Below are positions 57,397 to 64,000 of a DNA stretch of 64,000 nt, piece by piece. The position numbers and the translations under genes are program-made. The DNA comes from Leptospira sp. WS4.C2 (lineage in GTDB: Bacteria; Spirochaetota; Leptospiria; Leptospirales; Leptospiraceae). How positions within the stretch are numbered: the first letter of the stretch is position 1; every line of letters starts with the position of its first letter. The DNA is taken from the NCBI RefSeq assembly GCF_040833985.1, contig NZ_CP162139.1, positions 434,001 to 498,000 on the forward strand, given 5' to 3'. The notes under the pieces were generated by a model. That model was not told where the DNA came from, made no database searches, and worked only from the letters and a program-made list of their open reading frames with translations.

Positions 57397-58773
57397 ATGC
57401 GATTTACGAAAGAGTATGATCTGTCCTCCCTGATGATTTCTATTTCCGGTGTTCGGGGTAAAATTGGACAAGGGTTTGGGTTAGACGAAGCATTGGCATT
57501 CTCAAAATCATTTGCTTCTATGATGAATGGAGGAACGGCCGTAATTGGTCGAGACTCAAGACCAAGTGGCCCGTATTTAGAATCCCTCCTCACCTCTGCA
57601 TTGTTAGCTTCTGGAAATTCTGTTTTAACACTCGGCCTTGTTCCCACACCCACGACTAAAGCAGTTGTGAACCTTTCTAAAGCCAATGGTGGAATTATGA
57701 TCTCCGCCTCTCACAATCCTATGGATTGGAATGCATTTAAATTCATTTCCAAAAAAGGATTTTTTTTCTCTGCAGAAGAAAACAAAAAACTTCTTTCCAT
57801 CATTCAAAACGGATCGTATCCGAAAGAACAAATTTCCCCCCAAGGGTATATTGATTCTGGGGAAGATTATATTGATCTTCATTTGTCCTCTGTTTTGAAA
57901 CGGGTGAATGTCGCTAAAATCAAAAAGAAAAAATTTACGGTTTTTGTAGATGCCGTGGGTGGAGCCGGTTCTTATGTGGTTCCTCGGTTTTTACAGATGT
58001 TAGGTTGCAAAGTTGTAGCTCATAACTGCAATCCAAATGGAACTTTTCCAAGACCTCCCGAACCAACCGCCGCTGCTTTAAAATCAGTAGAACCATACTT
58101 TAAAAAATCCAAAGCAGAAATTGGTTTTGCATTAGATCCTGATGCGGATAGACTTGTTTTGTTTTCGCCCAAACGAGGTGCCGTTTCCGAAGAATATACA
58201 CTGCCTTTAGCGCTAACGAACGCATTGTCCTCTGCAAAGAAAAAAGCAAAGGTAGTTGTAAATCTCTCAACATCTTTTTTAAACGAAGAAGTTGGTTCAA
58301 GGTTTGGTGCGGAAGTCATTCGCAGCAAAGTGGGTGAGGCCAATGTGGTAGAAGAGATGATCAAAACCAAGGCAGTGTTTGGTGGGGAAGGGAATGGTGG
58401 TGTGATTGATCCAAACATTCCTTCTTTTGGTCGTGACACTTTGTCCGGTATTGCTCATATTCTAAACTTAATGGCAGAAACGGGAAAATCAGTAGATGTT
58501 CTTTTGGATGAACTCCCCAAACTTTTTATGGACAAACAATCTTTTCCTTTGGCAAAGGGAATGTCTTTAGAAAATCTTTATGAAAAATTCCAGTCAGCAT
58601 TTTCTCCGAAAGTCATTTCAGAGAAAGACGGACTTTGGATGTATATATCCGATTCTTGGATCCATATACGCCCTTCAAATACAGAACCAATCTTTCGTGT
58701 TATTACTGAAACTAAATCCAAATCCGATTTGGAAGCTACCTTAAAGAGGGTAAAACAATGTGTGGAATCGTAG
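57397..58773 (+). CDS. glmM: Phosphoglucosamine mutase-type phosphohexomutase
   Basis: Converts glucosamine 6-phosphate to glucosamine 1-phosphate. The 458-residue alpha-D-phosphohexomutase starts with ISISGVRGKIGQG, carries the phosphoserine loop ISASHNP (Ser105), the metal loop DPDADR and the phosphate-binding RPSNTEP near the C terminus. Phosphomannomutases look similar; adjacency to glmS and a GlmU-type gene favours GlmM. Its end overlaps the glmS start by 16 bases, in a different frame. Confidence 0.85.
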   Translation: MRFTKEYDLSSLMISISGVRGKIGQGFGLDEALAFSKSFASMMNGGTAVIGRDSRPSGPYLESLLTSALLASGNSVLTLGLVPTPTTKAVVNLSKANGGIMISASHNPMDWNAFKFISKKGFFFSAEENKKLLSIIQNGSYPKEQISPQGYIDSGEDYIDLHLSSVLKRVNVAKIKKKKFTVFVDAVGGAGSYVVPRFLQMLGCKVVAHNCNPNGTFPRPPEPTAAALKSVEPYFKKSKAEIGFALDPDADRLVLFSPKRGAVSEEYTLPLALTNALSSAKKKAKVVVNLSTSFLNEEVGSRFGAEVIRSKVGEANVVEEMIKTKAVFGGEGNGGVIDPNIPSFGRDTLSGIAHILNLMAETGKSVDVLLDELPKLFMDKQSFPLAKGMSLENLYEKFQSAFSPKVISEKDGLWMYISDSWIHIRPSNTEPIFRVITETKSKSDLEATLKRVKQCVES

Positions 58774-60593
58774 GTTATTTAGGAAAAAGAGAGGCATTAC
58801 CTCTCATCATTAAAGGTCTAAAACGTCTTGAATATCGTGGTTATGACAGTGCCGGTGTTGCTTTGTTAAATGGTGGTCTTGAGATTGTAAAAAAGAAAGG
58901 GAAAGTTGCTGATTTAGAAAAAGAAATTGGTGACCGTACATTGGTGGCTACTCTAGGAATTGGACACACACGTTGGGCCACTCATGGAGAACCTAATGAC
59001 CGCAACGCCCATCCACATACAAGTTCGGATGGAAAATTGGCAATCATTCATAATGGAATTATTGAAAACTATGGTTCTATTAAAAAAGAATTAGAGGGAA
59101 ATGGTCATATCTTCAAATCGGATACCGATTCAGAAGTTCTCATTCATCTAATCGAAGAGATTAAAAAACAAAACAATTGTTCCATTGAAGAAGCAGTGCG
59201 TCTCGCTTTAAATGAAGTGGTTGGTGCTTATGCCATAGTCATCCTTTCCAAAGATAATGAACGGACAATGATTGCTGCAAGAAAAGGTTCTCCTCTTGTT
59301 ATCGGTATTGGTGAAGATGAATACTTTGTTGCTTCTGATGCAACACCTATCATCGAATATACGAACAACGTAACTTATCTCAATGACCAAGAGATGGCTA
59401 TCATCAAAGACGGAAGTCTGGTGGTCAAAAATTTGCAAAACGTTACTAAAACTCCATTCATTCAAAAATTAGAATTGGATTTGGAAGATATCGAAAAGGG
59501 TGGGTATCCACACTTTATGTTAAAAGAAATTTTTGAACAACCAAAGTCGGTACGTGATGCAATGCGTGGACGTTTGGTTTCGAGAGAACATCATCTTTTC
59601 TTAAGTGGGATTGACCAATACCTCAATCGGTTTTTAAATGCTGATCGTTTGATCCTTGTTGGTTGTGGAACTTCTTGGCATGCAGGTCTCATTGGTGAAT
59701 ATTTGTTTGAGGATCTTGCGAGAATTCCTACAGAAGTAGAATACGCATCAGAGTTTCGTTATCGCAATCCCATTGTCACAGAAAGAGATGTGATCATTGC
59801 GGTGTCGCAATCAGGGGAGACTGCAGACACACTTGCTGCCATTGAACTCGCAAAGTCAAAAGGTGCATTAATTTTTGGTGTTTGTAATGTTGTGGGTTCA
59901 TCAATTGCACGTGCTTCTCATGCTGGTGCTTACCTCCATGCAGGTCCCGAGATTGGTGTGGCATCAACAAAAGCTTTCACATCCCAAGTAACGATCCTTA
60001 CCATGATGGCTTTGTATTTGGGTTTAAAAAAAGGTTCTATCTCATTATCGGATTATCAAACATTACTTCAGGAATTGGATTCAATTCCTGATAAGGTAGC
60101 AAAAATTTTAACCAAAGACGATGACATTCGTACGATCGCTGAAAGCTTTTATCGTGCGTCTAACTTCCTTTATTTGGGACGTGGATTCAATTTTCCTGTG
60201 GCATTAGAAGGAGCTTTGAAATTAAAAGAAATTTCTTATATCCATGCAGAAGGTTATCCAGCAGCGGAAATGAAACATGGACCGATTGCACTTATCGATG
60301 AAGATATGCCTGTAGTGTTTATTGCAACGAGAGATGGTTCTTATGAAAAAGTCATTTCTAATATCCAAGAGGTAAAGGCTAGAAAAGGAAAGGTGATTGC
60401 TATCGTGACAGAAGGGGATACAGATATAAAGTCAATGGCTGATTTTACATTTGAAATTCCAAAAACGGCGGATGCTCTCGTTCCACTACTTGCAGTGATT
60501 CCTCTACAACTTTTATCCTACCATATAGCAATCCTTAGGGGATGTAATGTGGATCAACCTAGGAATTTAGCGAAATCTGTAACCGTGGAGTAA
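58758..60593 (+). CDS. glmS: Glutamine-fructose-6-phosphate aminotransferase (isomerising)
   Basis: First step of amino-sugar synthesis. The 611-residue length is standard. The N-terminal glutaminase domain starts MCGIVGYLGK with the Cys nucleophile at residue 2 after Met removal, followed by LEYRGYDSAG and GHTRWATHG. Two SIS domains hold VGCGTSWHAG, VSQSGETADT and the YLGRGFNFPVALEGALKLKE segments, and the end NLAKSVTVE is invariant. No glmS ribozyme is present: the start lies inside glmM. Confidence 0.97.
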   Translation: MCGIVGYLGKREALPLIIKGLKRLEYRGYDSAGVALLNGGLEIVKKKGKVADLEKEIGDRTLVATLGIGHTRWATHGEPNDRNAHPHTSSDGKLAIIHNGIIENYGSIKKELEGNGHIFKSDTDSEVLIHLIEEIKKQNNCSIEEAVRLALNEVVGAYAIVILSKDNERTMIAARKGSPLVIGIGEDEYFVASDATPIIEYTNNVTYLNDQEMAIIKDGSLVVKNLQNVTKTPFIQKLELDLEDIEKGGYPHFMLKEIFEQPKSVRDAMRGRLVSREHHLFLSGIDQYLNRFLNADRLILVGCGTSWHAGLIGEYLFEDLARIPTEVEYASEFRYRNPIVTERDVIIAVSQSGETADTLAAIELAKSKGALIFGVCNVVGSSIARASHAGAYLHAGPEIGVASTKAFTSQVTILTMMALYLGLKKGSISLSDYQTLLQELDSIPDKVAKILTKDDDIRTIAESFYRASNFLYLGRGFNFPVALEGALKLKEISYIHAEGYPAAEMKHGPIALIDEDMPVVFIATRDGSYEKVISNIQEVKARKGKVIAIVTEGDTDIKSMADFTFEIPKTADALVPLLAVIPLQLLSYHIAILRGCNVDQPRNLAKSVTVE

Positions 60594-60596
60594 ACA

Positions 60597-61628
60597 GTGA
60601 ACCTCTTACTTGACGATTCTAAGAGAAATCCGTCTCTCCAACCCTTATCCAGATTTCATTCTTTTTTCGAATGGAATTTGGGTGGTGTTACCTTACTTGA
60701 AAAACTAGAACGTAAATACCCAGGGGCAAAGATTTTTTATAAAGGCCCAAACAAAGAATTTGAAACTCTGATTTTCAACAGGTATCCACATGTATTACCT
60801 GCAAGTCTTGAAACATACGATTCCATTTATAGTTCTGATTCTTATCTACCTTGGGAGCTATTAGGAACAGTCACTTCTATCATTGAAGACACTCTCACGA
60901 TAGATAAAGATTGGAAACGTTTTCGCCAAAAGTACAAAGCAAAACAATCGGGATTTCATATTGTAGGAAAAGAGAAACATCTCTACATCCATCCTCAGGC
61001 TACTGTGTATCCAGGTGTTGTTTTTGATACAACGGACGGCCCAATTCTCATTGAAGATGGAGTCAAAATTTCTTCCTTTAGTTTTTTAGAAGGCCCTCTT
61101 TTTGTCGGAAAAAATACTCAAATCGACAATGCTCGAATTACGGGAGGTTGTCTCATTGGTAATCAGTGCCGGATTGGGGGCGAAGTAGAAAATTCAATTC
61201 TTCTAGATTATACCAACAAACACCATGAAGGTTTTCTTGGACATAGTTTCGTATCCACTTGGGTGAACTTAGGTGCTTTATCCACTACTAGCGATTTAAA
61301 AAACAATTATGGAATCGTAAAACTAAAGATAGGTGATTCTATAATCAATACAGGAACTATTAAGTTTGGGTCTCTCATTGGCCCGTTTACAAAACTTGCC
61401 ATAGGTGTGATGTCCAATACAGGCACGGTTTTTGACATTGCGAGTAATATTGTCGAATCCAGAATCCAAGGTTATGTACCTGCTTTTACTTGGATTCGAC
61501 CAGGGGGACGATACCGGTTAGAAGAGTTTCTTTTTGATACAAAAAAAATCATGGCTCGTCGAGGGATGAATCTCTTTGAATTTGAGGAAGAGTATTTAAG
61601 AAAATTATACGGAAGTCTTACGGAGTAA
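60597..61628 (+). CDS. GlmU-like sugar nucleotidyltransferase (alternative GlmU family)
   Basis: A 343-residue protein with an atypical nucleotidyltransferase-like N-terminal half (about 1-130, lacking the usual LAAGxGTRM loop) and a left-handed beta-helix acyltransferase half, visible as hexapeptide repeats from about 135 to 290 (HPQATVYPGVVFD, ILIEDGVKI, GCLIGNQCRIGG). This is the architecture of the alternative bacterial GlmU. Position next to glmM and glmS supports a role in UDP-GlcNAc formation. The start is a GTG three bases after the glmS stop. Confidence 0.82.
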   Translation: MNLLLDDSKRNPSLQPLSRFHSFFEWNLGGVTLLEKLERKYPGAKIFYKGPNKEFETLIFNRYPHVLPASLETYDSIYSSDSYLPWELLGTVTSIIEDTLTIDKDWKRFRQKYKAKQSGFHIVGKEKHLYIHPQATVYPGVVFDTTDGPILIEDGVKISSFSFLEGPLFVGKNTQIDNARITGGCLIGNQCRIGGEVENSILLDYTNKHHEGFLGHSFVSTWVNLGALSTTSDLKNNYGIVKLKIGDSIINTGTIKFGSLIGPFTKLAIGVMSNTGTVFDIASNIVESRIQGYVPAFTWIRPGGRYRLEEFLFDTKKIMARRGMNLFEFEEEYLRKLYGSLTE

Positions 61629-61630
61629 AC

Positions 61631-62536
61631 ATGACACCCAGTTTGTTAGAACATATCAATTCTGGTAAAACAGTAGAAATTGAGGGCTTACGTTTTTTCT
61701 ATTTGGATGAAGGAAAAGGCGAAGAGATCATTTTTCTTCTCCCAGGTTTTTTGACAACATCGTATAACTATCGTAAATTGGTAAATTTATTATCCACTCA
61801 CTATCGAGTGATCGCGCTAGATTTTTTAGGAACTGGGTTTAGCACAAGGCCCGATGGTCCCCTATCTCATAGGCTCCAAGCACATTACTTGGCTCCCTTT
61901 TTAGAGAAGGTGGTGGGTGACAAAAAAGTTCACGTGGTGGCTTTTGATTATGCACTTCCGATTCTTTGTTTTACTTTTAAAGAACATGCCGTTCAATATA
62001 AATCCTTATCCATTTTGGGTGGATTTATGAATTTGCCCAAATTTCATTTTTATTACCCCTTACATTTTCTACGTTTACCACTCATTGGAGAAGTGTTTTC
62101 TTTTTTGTTTCGTCCACCACTACTTCGTTTGTTTTATAAATTGTTTTTAGTTAAAAAAACTCATCACTTAACTTATGAATGGGAAAAGACCATGTATCAT
62201 TTGTTATTCGAAGGTAAGACTCGCAAAAATACATTAGAGTTTGTTCGTAATGTGGACAGATCCACACATGCACTTCGTGAAATTGAAGAAGGCGCCAAAA
62301 ACTTTGTAGGCCTTCGTCAAATTTATTTAGGGGATGAAGATTTTCGTATTTCTCCGAACCAAACAGAGTACATGAAGGAAACACTTCGAACTAGTAGTCT
62401 TGTGATCCTTCCTTCCAAACACCTTCCTATGGAAGAATGTCCAGAAGTTGTTTATGAAAAACTCCACTACTTTGTAGATTCCTTCTCACATAAAAAAACA
62501 AAAACCTTTCATTTTAACAAACAGAATAAGGATTAA
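61631..62536 (+). CDS. Alpha/beta hydrolase (MEST/epoxide-hydrolase-like, Asp nucleophile)
   Basis: A 301-residue alpha/beta hydrolase. [15 protein letters not shown] is the oxyanion-hole strand, [17 protein letters not shown] follows, and the nucleophile elbow reads [10 protein letters not shown], placing Asp106 where most family members have Ser. The base is His in SKHLPMEE near residue 258. An Asp nucleophile points to the haloalkane dehalogenase/epoxide hydrolase/MEST branch, but the usual Gly residues of the elbow are Ala here. Substrate unknown. Starts two bases after the GlmU-like gene. Confidence 0.8.
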   Translation: MTPSLLEHINSGKTVEIEGLRFFYLDEGKGEEIIFLLPGFLTTSYNYRKLVNLLSTHYRVIALDFLGTGFSTRPDGPLSHRLQAHYLAPFLEKVVGDKKVHVVAFDYALPILCFTFKEHAVQYKSLSILGGFMNLPKFHFYYPLHFLRLPLIGEVFSFLFRPPLLRLFYKLFLVKKTHHLTYEWEKTMYHLLFEGKTRKNTLEFVRNVDRSTHALREIEEGAKNFVGLRQIYLGDEDFRISPNQTEYMKETLRTSSLVILPSKHLPMEECPEVVYEKLHYFVDSFSHKKTKTFHFNKQNKD

Positions 62537-62537
62537 T

Positions 62538-64000
62538 ATGGAAAGAATCATTTCTAAGGCAAACCCGCAAACGTCCGAATTTGTTGCCAACCGAACGGCC
62601 TATTTAGAAACCATAGTTCCCATACGTAAAACCATCGAGCAAGTGAAGTTAGGTGGTGGGAAAAAGTCTCTCGAAAAACATAAATCTCGAGGAAAACTTA
62701 CGGCAAGAGAACGGATCGCCGAACTCATCGACGCGGGAACTGAATTTATGGAGATTTGTGGTCTTGCCGGAGAGGGTGTTTACCCTGATCCCGTTCCCTC
62801 TGCAGGAATCATCACAGGCATTGGAAAGGTGGAAGGGGTGGACTGTATGATTGTTGCCAATGATGCCACAGTCAAAGGGGGAACTTACTATCCACTCACG
62901 GTAAAAAAACATGTTCGTGCCCAGGAAATTGCGGAAAACAATACCCTTCCTTGTATCTATTTGGTCGATTCCGGTGGGGCTTTTTTACCCATGCAAGATG
63001 AAGTGTTTCCCGACAAAGATCACTTTGGACGTATTTTTTTCAACCAAGCAAGAATGAGTGCCAAAGGAATTTCTCAGATAGCGGTCGTTATGGGGTCGTG
63101 CACCGCAGGTGGTGCTTACATTCCTGCCATGTCTGATGAATCTGTGATTGTCAAAGGAAATGGAACTATCTTTTTAGGTGGGCCCCCACTTGTAAAAGCA
63201 GCAACGGGAGAAATCGTCACTGGTGAAGAGTTAGGTGGTGCAGATGTCCATTGTCGAGTTTCTGGTGTAACTGACCACTATGCAGAAGATGATTTTCATG
63301 CCTTAGAGATCACTCGTTCTATCATTAAAAATATAAATGCAAAATTAGAAACCCTCCCCAAAGAAACAGAAGAACCTTTGTATCCCGCTGAAGAAATTTA
63401 TGGAATTATAGAAAGGGACTCACGTAAGTCTTATGATCCAAGAGAGATCATTGCAAGGATTGTGGATGGGTCACGATTTCATGAATTCAAACGACTCTAT
63501 GCCACAACGATTGTGACTGGATTTGCCGAAGTGTATGGATATCCGGTAGGAATCATTGCCAATCATGGAGTTTTATTTTCCGAGTCTGCACTCAAGGCCT
63601 CTCATTTTATTGAACTTTGTGACCAAAGAAGAATTCCATTATTGTTTCTTCAAAACATCACAGGGTTTATGGTGGGGAAAAAATATGAAAACAATGGGAT
63701 TGCTCGGGATGGGGCCAAGATGGTAAATGCGGTTTCGACAACCACAGTTCCAAAGCTAACGATTGTTACCGGTGGTTCTTATGGGGCAGGAAATTATGGA
63801 ATGTGTGGTCGTGCCTTTGCTCCTGAATTTTTATGGATGTGGCCCAATGCGCGAATTTCTGTAATGGGTGGAGAACAAGCCGCGAACGTTCTTTGGACTG
63901 TCAAAAAAGACCAAAAAGAAGCCGCGGGAGAAGCAGTTTCATCAGAGGAAGAAGCCGTCTTTAAAAAACCAATTTTAGAAGATTATGAAAAAAAATCTTC
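62538..64000 (+). CDS. Acyl-CoA carboxylase beta subunit (methylcrotonyl-CoA carboxylase type), partial
   Basis: The frame is open from the ATG at 62538 to the window edge (487 codons), missing an estimated 40-60 residues at the C terminus. It is a carboxyltransferase with two crotonase-like domains. Motifs include [68 protein letters not shown] and the [15 protein letters not shown] segment that is typical of methylcrotonyl- and geranyl-CoA carboxylase beta subunits, involved in leucine or isoprenoid degradation. The biotin-carrying alpha subunit would be expected downstream. Confidence 0.92.
   Translation, partial: MERIISKANPQTSEFVANRTAYLETIVPIRKTIEQVKLGGGKKSLEKHKSRGKLTARERIAELIDAGTEFMEICGLAGEGVYPDPVPSAGIITGIGKVEGVDCMIVANDATVKGGTYYPLTVKKHVRAQEIAENNTLPCIYLVDSGGAFLPMQDEVFPDKDHFGRIFFNQARMSAKGISQIAVVMGSCTAGGAYIPAMSDESVIVKGNGTIFLGGPPLVKAATGEIVTGEELGGADVHCRVSGVTDHYAEDDFHALEITRSIIKNINAKLETLPKETEEPLYPAEEIYGIIERDSRKSYDPREIIARIVDGSRFHEFKRLYATTIVTGFAEVYGYPVGIIANHGVLFSESALKASHFIELCDQRRIPLLFLQNITGFMVGKKYENNGIARDGAKMVNAVSTTTVPKLTIVTGGSYGAGNYGMCGRAFAPEFLWMWPNARISVMGGEQAANVLWTVKKDQKEAAGEAVSSEEEAVFKKPILEDYEKKS

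Noticed and set aside
58700..58757. glmS ribozyme
   Set aside because: The glmS start lies within the glmM coding sequence, leaving no leader for a ribozyme.
1..64000. CRISPR arrays, rRNA genes, insertion sequences with transposase
   Set aside because: No regularly spaced direct repeats with unique spacers, no rRNA-like stretch and no transposase frame were seen; the only recombinase is the tyrosine type at 10977-12107.

Overview
The window looks like a chromosomal segment of a spirochaete of the genus Leptospira, most likely from the saprophytic side of the genus. This is inferred from the AT-rich coding style, the density of Leptospira-type conserved hypothetical proteins and lipoproteins, short overlapping (ATGA) gene pairs, and gene content: Mpl, alternative GlmU, FYDLN-type zinc ribbon, a GldA/F/G-like transporter, a TIGR04332-type poly-gamma-glutamate protein and SpoIIE/STAS regulators. 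No database search was possible, so species is not assigned.

Layout. 1-7.6 kb is a core block: a peroxiredoxin, a K+/H+ antiporter, an amino-acid permease, SppA, a membrane protein, SurE and a TPR protein. 7.66-7.91 kb holds three tRNA genes (Pro, Arg, His). 7.9-12.8 kb is the one clearly accessory stretch: small genes in mixed orientation (DJ-1/PfpI, a broken DUF2798-like gene, DUF805, DUF1801, an exported protein, a tyrosine recombinase, a two-helix membrane protein) separated by GC-rich palindromic elements that share sequence words. 12.8-22 kb returns to housekeeping: nadB, an S41 protease, pdxJ, an FYDLN protein, miaA, hfq, a mannose-1-phosphate guanylyltransferase and a 30-residue, extremely basic protein. 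22-25.5 kb has CheW, PhoU and a chemoreceptor without a periplasmic sensor. 26-32 kb has a nucleotidyltransferase, a TPR protein, a lipoprotein and a poly-gamma-glutamate-type operon (capB, capC, TIGR04332-like, small membrane protein).

32-45 kb contains a SpoIIE phosphatase with a STAS protein, a tandem beta-lactamase-like lipoprotein whose first domain has lost its catalytic residues, gpmI, a TonB-dependent receptor with a beta-propeller lipoprotein downstream (a BtuB/BtuG-like arrangement) separated by a 63-bp tandem repeat, a PfkB kinase and a response regulator/histidine kinase pair. 45-53 kb carries an ABC exporter cluster (gldA/F/G-like plus DUF4340), mpl and pheS. 53-57 kb has a Cys-less thiolase-like protein and a coupled operon of three unknown genes, then rpsT with a clear terminator and tRNA-Val. 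57.4-61.6 kb is a compact UDP-GlcNAc supply operon (glmM, glmS, alternative glmU), followed by an alpha/beta hydrolase and the start of an acyl-CoA carboxylase beta subunit cut by the window edge.

The most interesting places are the recombinase island with its shared palindromic elements, the receptor/propeller pair with the tandem repeat, the poly-gamma-glutamate operon without a local capA, and the coupled three-gene operon of unknown function.
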